DNA from: Corallium rubrum | Lineage: Eukaryota > Cnidaria > Anthozoa > Scleralcyonacea > Coralliidae | Assembly: GCA_964035015.1 (NCBI GenBank) | Contig: OZ035997.1 | Location: forward strand, 14,358,536-14,422,535 | Length of the DNA: 64,000 nucleotides | Reading direction: 5' to 3' | Shown: positions 35,073 to 46,441 of the stretch, one piece after another | Position numbering within the stretch: position 1 is the stretch's first letter | How the letters are laid out: the number at the start of each line of letters is the position of its first letter | Made by a program: the position numbers and the translations under genes | The notes under the pieces: model-generated | The model's input: only the letters and a program-made list of their open reading frames with translations | What the model was told of the DNA's origin: nothing | Database searches by the model: none

Positions 35073-35846
35073 TAGTGCTGTGCAAACTCCGGTTTTTCAG
35101 CTCCGGCTCCAGCTGCTTTACAGCTCAAATATCCGGCTCCGGCTTCTTAGGTAAGTTGGTTCACAACTGGGGATAAAGTCCAACCGGATATTATTCGGCT
35201 CAACTTTGTCCCCAGGGTCTTTTCCCGGTGAAAGCCGCAAAACTGTCAAGCGACTCAAGCAAACGTAATACGACAACTAGCAATGTCAGGAATGATGAAA
35301 ACTTTATAGAACCGAATAAAGTTACACTACTACAAATAATAAAATACAACAAAGTATAAATTGCCAAGGGTTTTTAAAACTTTTTATAATTAAATTTTAA
35401 TGAAGCTAAGCGACCAATGTTGCCTGGAAGGAATGCGCAACGCTTCTTTGAGACGATGTTCCCCGTCAATGAAAAGACTCGTTCAGAAGTAACAGAGAAT
35501 GGTGAACAAGAAAGATATGAGAGAGCTAGACGCGTCAAAGCAGGTCATTCGTTTTTGTGGTGATACCAATAATCCAATAAATCCTGAGCATTAACTTTGC
35601 CGTCTTGGGATCTGACTGGTATCACTGGTGTTAAGGTGCTTGGTTGCCGTTCAACAGCTCCACTTGCACTCCCCATGCGCTCACTCACAATATCTGTCAG
35701 TGTTGTCCGCCGGGACCTTTTATGTGGTTTATAAGCTGCATTTCTTAACATTCTGAATTTCCAGCTGGAGCTGGGAGAACTCCGGCTCCGGCTGACCAAA
35801 AAACGCCGGAGCTCCGGCAGAGCTCCGGCCTCCGGCGCACAGCACT
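35073..35846. mobile_element. hAT deletion derivative
   Basis: Ends TAGTGCTGTGC...CTCCGG and CCTCCGGCGCACAGCACTA. The flanking 8-mers AAATTGTA and CAATAGTA agree at six of eight positions. It encodes the C-terminal dimerisation region of a hAT transposase on the minus strand. Confidence 0.7.
35380..35799 (-). pseudogene. hAT transposase C-terminal (dimerisation) remnant
   Basis: Minus-strand translation ends the first open block in QDLLDYWYHHKNE. A frame change follows, then SVTSERVFSLTGNIVSKKR and LPGNIGRLASLK, the SxxSERxFSxxG...L signature of the hAT dimerisation domain. The catalytic part is absent; internal breaks show it is dead. Confidence 0.75.
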
Positions 35847-35854
35847 ACAATAGT

Positions 35855-36540
35855 ATATGGCAGCAAGATTTTGATGTGGTCGTGTATGTATAACTATATG
35901 TCATGTAATTCAAAATAACAAGTAAATATCGAAATAATAAATAAATATATAATAAATAGTAAAATAACAATGATTTAAAGGAACTATCTACTTAAAATAA
36001 TTATAATTTGAATCCTAATTTTTGAACTCAAATTTGTTGTTCATTAAGAACTTCACACACGGCAATTGGCTTCAATGGTGAAATTTTACAATACATGTAT
36101 TGACATAACAATGATTGTAAAAGTAGCTGCATGGTGGATGTTTTTAAATCTTTCCAGTTTTCATTATACGATCTTATTTAGCTGAGAAAAAAACGTTCTT
36201 AACAGAAGGGAATCGCTATTATTTTATTGAAGGTATGTGGCTAAAAGAATACGTACTGCATATTGGTCGACACACGACGTGGGACGCTTGAGTGCGTTAT
36301 GTGTTTCTAGAGTATGGTAAACGTTCACGTAACATGAGACTTAAGCGGCGAAGATACTGAACGTGTAAATAATGCTTGCTATATATTGTTATATAAACTG
36401 TGAAAATGATCACACACAAAGCCTTAGTCATTCAATTTGTTTTTGAATATCAAACTTAGCTCATCTGAACTTTGTCAAAACCGAGAAGTCCTCAGAGCGA
36501 ATCGGCGATTTGAATTACAACTTTTTGGAAACACGACTGC
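35855..36540. other. Intergenic stretch
   Basis: AT-rich, no gene. Confidence 0.4.
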
Positions 36541-36548
36541 AACGATTG

Positions 36549-36780
36549 TAAGGGCCTGTTTATATGGAGGCGAGTTACCCGGCTGGCCGAGTTACTCAGC
36601 AAACCGAGTTACCCGCCATGTACAGAAATTCAATGCTATCCTGGCAGAGTATTTATATGAGACAGGCGGGTAACTCGGCCAGCCGAGATCCCGGCAAAAC
36701 AGCCGAGATCTCGGCATGCCGGGATGGAAATATTCCCATATAAACACTCTCTTGCCTGGTAACTCGGCTACCCGGGAGAG
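36549..36780. mobile_element. MITE-like inverted repeat (GAGTTACCCGGCTGGCCGAG)
   Basis: CTGTTTATATGG at left faces CCATATAAACA at 36737. The interior has repeated direct and inverted GAGTTACCCGGCT / AGCCGAGATC blocks. Target duplication not resolved. Confidence 0.5.
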
Positions 36781-37281
36781 AGAGGTACATGGGGTGGAAA
36801 TAAGACACCATAAAGATATAGAAACACGAGTGTATGATATTACGGTCTTTATATAAAGATTTACGGATAATCTCTATATAGGACTAGAACCTATCAATAT
36901 GCTCTTATTCAAACTTACATTCCCGCACTTGAAAATGGCACAGTCCATGAAAAGACACCTTTTTGTTGCTGAACTACAACTAACAACGGAAATTCTTGTG
37001 TTGCATTAGAAACGACCTTCACAGTCACGGCCTGTAAAACATGGGGGGAAAAGCATATATCTATTAGTTCTCTTACTTCGCTTTCGGTCTTTAATTTTCA
37101 GGCTAGAATGCGAAAAAATTCACGCGGAAATCACCGGTTTCACCTAATCTAAAATGCTTAACGCACGAATTCTAAAATTTAGAAATTTTTAATTTAATGA
37201 ATTTGCCACAGTATTATACAATTATACAATAAATTATTACAATGATAATCGTATCACGTCTCACAACAAAACAACAACAAT
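36781..37281. other. Intergenic stretch
   Basis: No gene seen. Confidence 0.35.
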
Positions 37282-37290
37282 GTCAATGAC

Positions 37291-37770
37291 TGGCTCTACT
37301 TCCATATACCCTACATCTCAGACGCCTTCGACAATAAAATTACGGCTATATTTAAGAAAGAAGACATCCCGGTACGTATCACTCACAAATCAACCACACT
37401 ACGACAAATATTAAAGACTAAAAACAATGACACAGCTAGTTGCAATCAACCAGCATGCGCCACTTCTGAAGATAACCTCTGTTTTGTCCGAAACGTGGTA
37501 TACAACATTATCTGTAGGAAATGCCATCAGTGCTACATAGGCAGCACCATTAGAAGAACACACGATCGAGTTAAAGAACAGCTTACCAGACCCACGTCAT
37601 CCGTGTATAAACATTTCGCAAACAACCATACCATCGATAGGTTGGAAAGTAGAATACCCGTTAAGATCGTGGCCAGAGAAAGAGATCCTGTCAATTTAAG
37701 ACTGAAGGAAGCCCTTTTTATCCGTAGACATAAGCCAGTAATAAACAGTAGAGAGGAATGTATGAATTGG
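37291..37770 (+). CDS. Penelope-like element, C-terminal GIY-YIG endonuclease
   Basis: An open frame without its own start, beginning WLYFHIPYISDAF, then IPVRITHKSTTLRQIL, a cysteine pair (SCNQPAC), VVYNIICRKCHQCYIGS and RRTHDRVKEQ, and KEALFIRRHKPVINSREEC. VVY...CYIG is the GIY-YIG core, followed by the expected arginine and glutamate. The order (linker, Cys-rich loop, GIY-YIG) is that of Penelope-like retroelements, whose reverse transcriptase domain should lie upstream but is missing, so this is a 5'-truncated copy. The frame stays open to 38103, but the stretch after about 37770 is hydrophobic AT-rich translation and is probably not protein. Confidence 0.85.
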
Positions 37771-37963
37771 CGGACCTTTTATTTTAATTTATTTTATTGG
37801 TTGTCTTTTGGTTTTCCCCTTACATATGTTTACATTTTCTCATATCTTGTTTATTCCATGTATTTTACATATATTTTTATGCTGTACATATCTTACCTAC
37901 CTATTTTACATTTTTACACTTCCGCTTTAGCTGTATATATACCGCTCCTTGTTTTCTTATCTC

Positions 37964-38005
37964 GTAGTTCTGATGATGTTGTAGTACAACGAAAGCTTAA
38001 CTCTG
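37964..38005 (+). ncRNA. Hammerhead-like motif downstream of the Penelope-like endonuclease
   Basis: Helix I arm AGTT, core CTGATGA, extra T, stem GTTGT/ACAAC with loop AGT, core GAA, self-complementary AGCT, T at the cleavage position, partner AACT. It lies about 200 bases after the endonuclease, which supports that the other such motifs in the window are Penelope-like termini. Cleavage is not shown. Confidence 0.55.
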
Positions 38006-38110
38006 TATTTTTACCTTTTTACCTTTATCCATTAAAATTTTTAAACAGTAGCTACTCTGGCATCATTCGATTTAACTTTATTATTACAATGACAACACAA
38101 TAAATACAAA

Positions 38111-40629
38111 TAACTAACAAGATACAAGCAAAAAAACCCCAAAAAAAACCCCACTGAATGTGGCAGGAGAAAGGAACAGGACTCACGTCCCAATTGACAC
38201 CCAACCCCTTAATTCTTGCCTTAAAAACCTGTGAAACAGTTTCTTTATTTAAGTCTAGTCTTCATAAAATGTACCGTACTAAATTGTCTACCTACATCCC
38301 TCCTGGATACACTTAATGAGTTGCAACTTTGTCTCAAATTATGCCTTAGCTCACCAGTTTAAGTCTAAAAAAAATTGCGTGTTAAGTTATAGTTATGTTT
38401 CTTTATATTGTTCACATTATTATTGTTCTTAATGTAGGGCGTGCAGTTTTCACATCTGGCGAGAAAACTACAAAAAATATAAGCTTAAAAGTTCCTGGCA
38501 AAACAAGACAAACTGTGAATATGGACAATTAGGGACGCAAGACGAAGATAAAATTCTTGTATAAAAAAAATCAATCACAAGAAGAGACTTGTCTCGTTAA
38601 ACTAAAACGCAAGGTTACGACTGGCTGAAGAAACCATAGTAACAAAAACAACTCTGCGCTTATCAAAGCTTTCCAACGCGAAGCTTATACTCTTTAATAA
38701 CTTGAGCACTGGAGAGCTAAATCAGTGGAGTAGCAAACCGTAATCCCAAAAGTGCAAGTTAAAATTATGAGTTAAGATTTTTTTTGGTATTATTTCACCT
38801 ATGATACGTGTGAAAGATGCGTTAACTGTTCAGCGGGTTTCGGTCCGCCGCGCACTCTAGTTGTTAAGCTAACCCTGAGCTAACTATACAATCCGCGCAA
38901 GGATTGAAGGCGAATTTTATCCAATTTCAAGGTGAAATTTAACGTCGGAACGACTTTGCTTGATCCAAAAGTATATAATGAAGTAAGTTGACAAAGTTTT
39001 GTTGAAAAATTTAGTGCAGTTCAAGAACGAAAGCGTTTGAAAGCTTGGAAATCTACTTCCGCGATGACAGCGAGACATTTTCCCTCTCCTGATTTATTGA
39101 CAAAAATTTGTATTTCCCCCGGGTAAATTTCGTATCTGTATAGGTCGCTGTATTATTGTATCGTTGTGCCGTTGTATCGCTTTTCGGTGTTAATCCTTCC
39201 TCGAGTTAGTTTTGTCACTGACAACGCTGTTGATTTCATTCCGGATGACGAACCTTCAGCACCTCTCTCTACTTCAAAAAGCCCCCTTCGTGATCCCGTC
39301 GACAGCCGCTCCGCTTTTAGCCTGCGTGCGGACTTCCCCCGTGAGTTCAGGGTCGTTATGAGGATCACTTAAAGCGGAGTAGCTTTAAGTGATCCCCATA
39401 ACGACCCTGAACTCTATCACGTTGAAAAAATTTGGAAAAGTCTAAAAAACAGACGGAATACTTTGTAAATTGGCTTGGAACAATATTCGTGCATGGGTCT
39501 CTCAATCGGATATGATTTTCCTAATACAGAAACACCTATACCATTGCCATCTAATGCCTTCCAGCATTACGACGTTGCTAAGCCTGACGGAGTGACCAAC
39601 CCGTTGCTTATTTGTTCTAATATTTAACCGCTTCATTTATGAACTACCAAAATTAATTCTAAAACGTGTCATTTCCTTCTTATTGCATTCTTCCTTTTCA
39701 ACGCGTTTTTTTTTCGTGCAACTAGGCAATTGCGCTTCATTGCCTAAATTAAGGACTTTTGCATGTATGACTGTACACATGCATTCACGACACAGTCCCT
39801 CAGTCAGTTCCTCCACTTGCCGCACAGCTATTCACACCTCACGTCCCATCGCATCGCATCCACAGGTGGATGATCCAACGGTTCCAAAATATAGTATAGT
39901 GCAGAATGAATGATTATAGCTTCGTCCGCGAGTTACATAGTAAATTCCCGCGGTAATGCCTGTTCTATGGCTTTATGTTAAATATTACTGCTTATACAAT
40001 ATCTTTTAACCACACCTATAACACTTGTTATTCCTGATATCATTCAACCTTTGAATTCTATTCAGTTTCTCGGTTTCTACAATTAGTCAACAGATGACTT
40101 CAGATACGGAGTATGCGTATTCCATGTCATCAAATTCTGACCTTCACATATACCTTGAAGATATAGCTATGGGCCACTTTGGTTAATCGCACGAAATAGA
40201 TCTATTTTTCAATATAACTATTCAACAGTTCTTGTACCTGCTTATTCTACAGTCGTTTTAAGCCGACGTAGCATTAACACACGTATTTTGCATGTATGCA
40301 TGCTAGCAACACAGTTTATCACTTTCTCGATGTTTTATCACGTAGTCAAGATACCATTCAAAGTTAAATGATATCCGCAATGACGATTCAAATAACAATA
40401 TTGCGCATGGCATAGGTCGAATTATAGACGCAACCTTATCAGGTTAGAGTTCTCACATTATCAAAGTATTAGGCAATGGAATGCACGACTAGATGGCCTA
40501 GTGATTTAAAAAAAAGAGCAGCCACTAGTTTTGGTAAAGCACCAGGCAATCTTGTTAAACCATCAGGGGGTGGCTATCGAACATGCATCCAAGGGGGCGA
40601 TTCTTTCTTTCACGATGTCTTGGGCGGCC
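38111..40629. other. Intergenic stretch; hairpin at 39341-39420
   Basis: No gene is supported; short frames at 39166-39372 and 39683-39913 have no recognised motif. The hairpin has arms GTTCAGGGTCGTTATGAGG and its complement, separated by TAAAGC...GCTTTA, and overlaps the end of the first frame. Confidence 0.4.
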
Positions 40630-42451
40630 TTAAAGGTTTCTATGAAACGAAAATTATAAGTCTGTCTTATTTGAAAGAACACTTAAAGTGCCTATGAAGC
40701 GAAAATTATTTTTGTCTTAAATGAGAGAACTCTCAAAACGACAAAGTAACATCTTTTGCAGATCTTCGTTTCCGTGCCTCATTGTTGAGATATTTCAATT
40801 TTTTTGATATGCAAATTAAACACTTTGACGTCACACGTGTATAATGAGTTATCAGAGAAGGTTCGGTATCTTTGCTATTACCAAACGAAATCAATTAAAA
40901 ATATGTATGTCTAATGCTGTATGCGAAATAGACGCACAGGATCGGCTTCGAAGTGATTTCGTTTGATAATTGCAAAGATATAGAACTTTCTCCGATAACT
41001 CATTACACACGTGTGATGTCAAAATGTTTAATTTGCATATCAAAGAAACTGAAATATCTCAACAACGAAGCACGGAAACGAAGATCCGAAAAGATGTTAC
41101 GTTGTAGTTTTAAGAGTTCTTTCATTTAAAGTGCCTATGACATGAAAAAATGGTATACGATTTTTTTGTATTAAGTGAAAGATGTACCTGTGAAAGGTAA
41201 TCTCACGAAATTTGGCATCATTTTGTCGCATATTTTTCGAACTACGACTCTTCGAAGTTCACCTGAAACGACTCGAAGAGTGCGAAATTCCATCGCGCGG
41301 TCAGACCGGCTTATGACGTAGGCGTGTGGACACATCTCAAGTTGACTAAACAAAATAACAGGTAGTCTAGTCAAGAAGATAATTGCCCAGCAAATAATTT
41401 TCAAAAAAGCCATAACGATAAGGTTTAACGATAAGGTTTAACGATAAGACTACGCTTTCCGCCTGGTATATCAATAGCTACAAAATAACAGGTATTATTA
41501 GCCGTTTTTGAGCAAATTGGGATGGCTATGATTCTGAATAAAACAACTTTATTTTAGCGTTATAGTGAAATTCTATATTACTGATGTGTTGATGACCTCT
41601 GGATATTCATTTTTCCATTGAATCGCGAGTATAAACACTCCTAGTAAGAGTGAAGTTAGGCCAAGCAAAAACGTTTTGTTTAGTTTTTGATCAGCGTTCG
41701 AATAAACGTCGTCGCCGTAAAAATGTTGAAGTGATCGCAGCAACGTCGTGAACAGAACCTTTATAGAGGGTAGAATGTTGGTCTAAGAATTACGTGTTTT
41801 GCGTGCAATCTTTGTGCAATTTTATCGTCGGTCTGGTCATGGGATTTGCTAAAAGTTAGTATGTTATACTATATTACTATAACAATAATCACTTAGATAT
41901 CAGTTTAGCAGTCATGTTACAGAGAACTGGTTTTCACTATAAATAAGATGACTTTAGTAATGTTAATGTTGGTCTTGAATGTATACACTATTTACTGTAC
42001 AGTTGTCCGCATTCGATCCATGCATATATGTTCAACTTAATCTCTAGCGCGAGTTTCTTTACATATTATCAGTAATTGCTGCCGAGCGTAGCGAGGCAGC
42101 TCACTAATCTTGACATGGGTTGCCTGTGTCTCGTGTCCAGACCTCTTTGCCGAGTTATGTATAGTCAACGAAATCTCGATTTTGCGAGGGATGTCTGTAT
42201 GTTGACTTTTTTATGACGTTTTGTGACGTGTGGATCTTCGTTTGTCGGAATGTATCGGAATCAATTTACATTGAATTCGTCAACACCACGACGGCGATGA
42301 AGTTCTGAACTGGCAATGCCATGAGGTATATTATACATGTAAAGCATTCGAAGTCTATCTTTGAGCGTGTCTTGTGTTGGTCAATTTCGGTGAGGAAATA
42401 TCGTCTTTTCGAGGTAAGGTATCTATTTTCAGGTTTTTAAAAATTCAGTAA

Positions 42452-42553
42452 ATGGGTATGACAATTGAGCAATATCGTGCCCAAATTGGTGCACACAATG
42501 TAAGAGTCAAAGAGTATTCAACTCGACATGAAGGTGACTTTTGTGCTATAATG
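42452..42553 (+). CDS. 5' part of the 2A-protease ORF, split by a transposon
   Basis: 34 codons from ATG: GMTIEQYRAQIGAHNVRV, ending ...GDFCAIM at the target duplication ATAATG. The frame continues without shift at 44618 (same ATG codon in the second copy of the duplication, then LTLFQL). So the coding sequence was one frame of about 319 codons before the insertion. Confidence 0.65.
42548..42553. repeat. 6-bp target duplication ATAATG (left)
   Basis: Repeated at 44615-44620 on the other side of the palindromic transposon. Confidence 0.85.
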
Positions 42554-42884
42554 TATGAGGGGTGATTTCCGCCAAAATTCAACTTTACATTATGTAATTA
42601 ACAGAGGCATTTTGTTAACCTGTTTGGTATTCTATTATGCTGTTTTGCGTTTCGTTGTGCCGTTTCGTATTTCATTATGCTGTTTTGCATTCTATTATGC
42701 CGTTTCGTATTTCATTATGCTGTTCTGCATTCTATTATGCCGTTTCGTATTTCATTACGTTGCTTCGTATTTTGCTTTCATTATGTTTCATTATGCTTAC
42801 GTCATGTTCTGCATGACTCTCAGTAACACTTTTTAGCACACACGGCCACGCAAAACTGGAACTAAGTTATATATATGTAAAAAC

Positions 42885-43536
42885 ATGGCCGAGGATTTGG
42901 AAGGACGGCAGTTTATAAGAAATCGCATTGGATGTTGTATTTTAAACATTTTGCATCAAGTCGAAGCTCGCGGTGGAGAAGCTGAATGTCGGGATAATGC
43001 TCTCTTTATACTAGAATGGCTATTTGGTGTCGTAACAAGGTACTATCAGTGTGGTTTTATTGATCGTCATGTTATCGATCTTCTTGCCGAAGCTTTGATT
43101 GATTTAACTTCAATATGCAGCTCAGAAGATATTAACGTTGAGCCCGAAGTTATTTTCACAGGCAATCGAGGAAGACCAAGGTTTAATATTCCTTACAAAC
43201 AGTTGAGCTTTCTTGTTGAGAGACTGTTTACCATTAAGCAAATCGCAGCCGCACTCGGTGTAAGTGAGCGTGCAGTCGAGCGACGATAACAGCACTTTGG
43301 GATGTCAATAAGGGGGACATATACAAATCTAACTCTGGAAGAGCTGGACTCAACAGTTAGGGAAATATTAAGAACTCAGCCTTACACTGGTTATAAAAGA
43401 ATGACAGGTTACCTTGCTGCTCGAGGTCACAGAGTTCAGCAAAGAAGAGTACGGGAATCAATGCGTCGCGTAGATCCGGAGGGAACTCTTATACGTGCAC
43501 TAGAGTTGAATGTGATTAATCGTAGGAGTTATTCAG
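42885..43536 (+). pseudogene. IS3EU-like transposase, N-terminal half, left arm
   Basis: 134 codons with a C-terminal helix-turn-helix (TIKQIAAALGVSERAVERR), then TAA at 43287. The same frame then continues with MSIRGTYTNLTLEELD and TGYKRMTGYLAARGH, which resembles the GYRRI...L...G segment before the integrase core of IS3-type transposases. The arm stops at TTCAGTAAG, which looks like a splice donor (GTAAGT at 43536). The DDE core is missing. The stop at 43287 is shared by both arms. Confidence 0.7.
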
Positions 43537-43577
43537 TAAGTTTAATCTCCTTTAGCACTTTGGCACATGAGATGAAA

Positions 43578-44243
43578 CTGAATAACTCCTACGATTAATC
43601 ACATTCAACTCTAGTGCACGTATAAGAGTTCCCTCCGGATCTACGCGACGCATTGATTCCCGTACTCTTCTTTGCTGAACTCTGTGACCTCAAGCAGCAA
43701 GGTAACCTGTCATTCTTTTATAACCAGTAATTCTTTTATAACCAGTGTAAGGCTGTGTTCTTAATATTTTCCCATTGAGTCCAGCTCTTCCAGAGTTAGA
43801 TTTGTATATGTCCCCCTTATTGACATCCCAAAGTGCTGTTATCGTCGCTCGACTGCACGCTCACTTACACCGAGTGCGGCTGCGATTTGCTTAATGGTAA
43901 ACAGTCTCTCAACAAGAAAGCTCAACTGTTCGTAAGGAATATTAAATCTTGATCTTCCTCGATTGCCTGTGAAAATAACTTCGGGCTCAACGTTAATATC
44001 TTCTGAGCTGCATATTGAAGTTAAATCAATCAAAGCTTCGGCAAGAAGATCGATAACATGACGATCAATAAAACCACACTGATAGTACCTTGTTACGACA
44101 CCAAATAGCCATTCTAGTCTAAAGAGAGCATTTTCCCGACATTCAGCTTCTCCACCGCGAGCTTCGACTTGATGCAAAATGTTTAAAATACAACATCCAA
44201 TGCGATTTCTTATAAACTGCCGTCCTTCCAAATCCTCGGCCAT
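43578..44243 (-). pseudogene. IS3EU-like transposase, N-terminal half, right arm
   Basis: Mirror copy of the left-arm frame, starting at 44243 with MAEDLEGRQF, with the same stop after ERR (43839) and the same continuation. Differences from the left arm are few (for example REN for RDN, RLEW for ILEW, RSRFNIPYEQ for RPRFNIPYKQ). A 17-bp duplication near 43730 shifts the frame. Confidence 0.7.
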
Positions 44244-44617
44244 GTTTTTACATATATATAACTTAGTTCCAGTTTTGCGCGGCCGTGTGTGCTAAAAAGT
44301 GTTACTGAGAGTCATGCAGAACATGACGTAAGCATAATGAAACATAATGAAAGCAAAATACGAAGCAGCGTAATGAAATACGAAACGGCATAATAGAATG
44401 CAAAACAGCATAATGAAATACGAAACGGCATAATAGAATGCAAAACAGCATAATGAAATACGAAACGGCATAATAGAATGCAAAACAGCATAACGAAATA
44501 CGAAACGGCACAACGAAACGCAAAACAGCATAATAGAATACCAAACAGGTTAACAAAATGCCTCTGTTAATTACATAATGTAAAGTTGAATTTTGGCGGA
44601 AATCACCCCTCATAATA

Positions 44618-45475
44618 ATGTTGACGTTATTTCAGCTGGTAGTAACAGTACTGGTATTATTAATATTGATACGAATATTTTGTCTGGGTGTATTATATTT
44701 GCCAACAAAGCGGTTGGTAGAACAATATAAATGCTTAAGTCAAGTGATTGTGTTAGCCTTCAGTGAAATGTCATGCTACAATGTGTATGTTCCATTGTTG
44801 TTGAGAATGGCAAATGATGTCGAAGAAAATCCTGGACCAACAGTATATGATTTGGTTGACCCTACTAAAACAATATGTGCTGATTTTAGCCAAGGTAATA
44901 TAAAAAAGTTTAGACAAAATGCTGGTAAACAATGTGTAGCCATGTCTTTGACTGCAGTAATACATAGTCAAATAACAATTAATATCAATGCATGGGATTC
45001 ATCATGCTTGAATGACATATTGTGTGCTGGAAACAGCCTTTATACTTGTATAAGCAATTCTATTAATAAAACATTCTTGCTTCTAACTGACGTGCCAGAA
45101 ATGGTTGCAGTTTCTAATAAAGTGTGTTACTTGCAATACAGTGACCCATTTGCTGGTGATTTGTTTATGGCAGCTAACAATCTACCATATTATTCTTTGG
45201 AAAATGCTTTAAATAATATGTTTTTAGATTCTCATTTAAGTTATCAACATTGCCTATTGACTATTGATTGCAACACGGTTGCAATTTTCAGGACTTCTGA
45301 AGGAAACTTCAAAATTTTTGACTCTCATTCAAGAGATTTATATGGTATGCCACATCCATTTGGAAAATGTGTATTAGTTTCTCTTGGAGGTATAAACAAT
45401 GTGGTGATTTATTTCCAGTCAGAGATAATAAACAATGGGCAACTCCAAAATGCTAGCCCACATCTTCGAACATAA
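44618..45475 (+). CDS. 2A peptide plus C76/OTU-like cysteine protease
   Basis: 3' part of the split frame. A hydrophobic N-terminal stretch (residues 5-30, VVTVLVLLILIRIF) is followed by a second helix and MANDVEENPGP at about residues 66-76, an exact match to the 2A ribosome-skipping consensus DxExNPGP. After the skip site come DFSQGN, GKQCVAMSL (catalytic Cys) and, near residue 238, KIFDSHSRD (Asp-x-His). Gln, Cys and Asp-x-His in this order are the active site of the deubiquitinating peptidase family C76 (herpesvirus tegument) and related OTU-type enzymes found in some Helitrons. Length after 2A is about 209 residues. The protein part looks intact but its true 5' end is 2 kb upstream. Confidence 0.7.
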   Translation: MLTLFQLVVTVLVLLILIRIFCLGVLYLPTKRLVEQYKCLSQVIVLAFSEMSCYNVYVPLLLRMANDVEENPGPTVYDLVDPTKTICADFSQGNIKKFRQNAGKQCVAMSLTAVIHSQITININAWDSSCLNDILCAGNSLYTCISNSINKTFLLLTDVPEMVAVSNKVCYLQYSDPFAGDLFMAANNLPYYSLENALNNMFLDSHLSYQHCLLTIDCNTVAIFRTSEGNFKIFDSHSRDLYGMPHPFGKCVLVSLGGINNVVIYFQSEIINNGQLQNASPHLRT

Positions 45476-45895
45476 TTATTTTACTTATAAAAATTCTGCA
45501 AAATAGTCTGATGTACTCGATGGTATATTGCTGTATAATTTTTCAGCTGTAGATTTGTCATAACACGAGACACTTTGAATTGCATTTACAGCTTGCCCAG
45601 AGCAAGAGGCATGGTTATTTATTATTTCTATACTATAATAGTGTATAAGCCTTGTATATCCTGTCAAAACCCTTGCCAATTATATCAAGAAATAAGTTTT
45701 AGTATAAATATGTAATTTTATATCTTATAATTAGAAAATTAAAAATACAGTAGATCTGTAAATACTCTGGTGTCTGTTGCAATTAATAATATCAGCCTAG
45801 GTTTTTTTTTTGGCAATTTCGTAAAACATCAGAAACTATAAATCAGGAAATTCCTGCCATTTGAGGCAGCACTTCACTTGCGATAGTAATTCTAG

Positions 45896-46441
45896 TATTA
45901 AGTATTTGGTTAACAAGGGTCTGGCAGGCGAATGCATGACCAACACAGTTTTGTCGCCTGCGCAAATTATGTCGTGATTGAACAAACTAGCTGAAATTGC
46001 ATGAGTCGCTGAAATGTGGGATATATAAACAGTAACTCAGAGCAAATTAGTCATAATAATAGGACCAAGAACCAGAGCGGAAATATTGATAACGCTAGAC
46101 GACTCAAACTATAAATGTCGTAACTGATCGAAGTTTCGTATATCACAACAATCAGGTGGAATAGTATATTTTAGGGAACGGCTATGATTATGGACTATGC
46201 GTCTATGCCCCAAACCCAGCCTTCGAAAGGACGATATTGTGGTATGGATCAGCCGAAAAATGATTCGCATGTTTGGACAGGTTTCACTGAGAAAACGAGA
46301 GCAGAAGAACGAAACGGAAATTATGTGTGATGTACAAAAATCATTTGCCTAGGCATGGTCCCGACTTTTGACTCACGTCACATCTTTGCTCGCGCATTTT
46401 AAAGACTTTGCGTTATCCGCAGTACTATTTGCTTTATAATT
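45896..46441. other. Interior of element X, no gene seen
   Basis: AT-rich, nothing recognised. Confidence 0.4.

Larger units (their letters stand above)
42554..44614. mobile_element. 2.06 kb palindromic transposon made of two head-to-head truncated IS3EU-like genes
   Basis: The left arm 42554-43536 and right arm 43578-44614 are inverted copies with a 41-base spacer. Ends TATGAGGGGTGATTTCCGCC and its complement. Each arm has a 40-base internal repeat (GCATAATGAAATACGAAACG type; about two units left, three right), then the 5' half of a transposase gene. The right arm also has a 17-bp duplication (ATTCTTTTATAACCAGT). Target duplication of 6 bp. The catalytic half of the transposase is absent from both arms. 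Confidence 0.9.
42069..45895 (+). mobile_element. Helitron-like element encoding 2A peptide and cysteine protease
   Basis: The left end is TCAGTAATTGCTGCCGAGCG, followed by a hairpin GCTGCC...GGCAGC. The right end is GAGGCAGCACTTCACTTGCG...CTAG before T. Left TC after A and right CTAG before T agree with the Helitron rule A-TC...CTRR-T, but the copy at 18264 does not show the left TC and no Rep/helicase is present. The alternative is a Helentron, with an inner right inverted repeat (GGCAGCA). 1.77 kb once the inner palindrome is left out. Confidence 0.55.

Noticed and set aside
37468-37495. CTGAAGA...GAAACG inside the Penelope-like coding sequence
   Set aside because: No stem between the two core blocks; it is explained by the protein code (SEDNLCFVRN).
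37771-38103. Extension of the GIY-YIG protein by 111 residues
   Set aside because: Composition changes to hydrophobic AT-rich translation right after the domain's conserved end (SREEC), and it runs through the hammerhead-like motif.
42555-42836. 93-codon frame rich in Phe, Tyr and Cys, and its mirror at 44302-44613
   Set aside because: It is a translation of the 40-base internal tandem repeat in the arms of the palindromic transposon.
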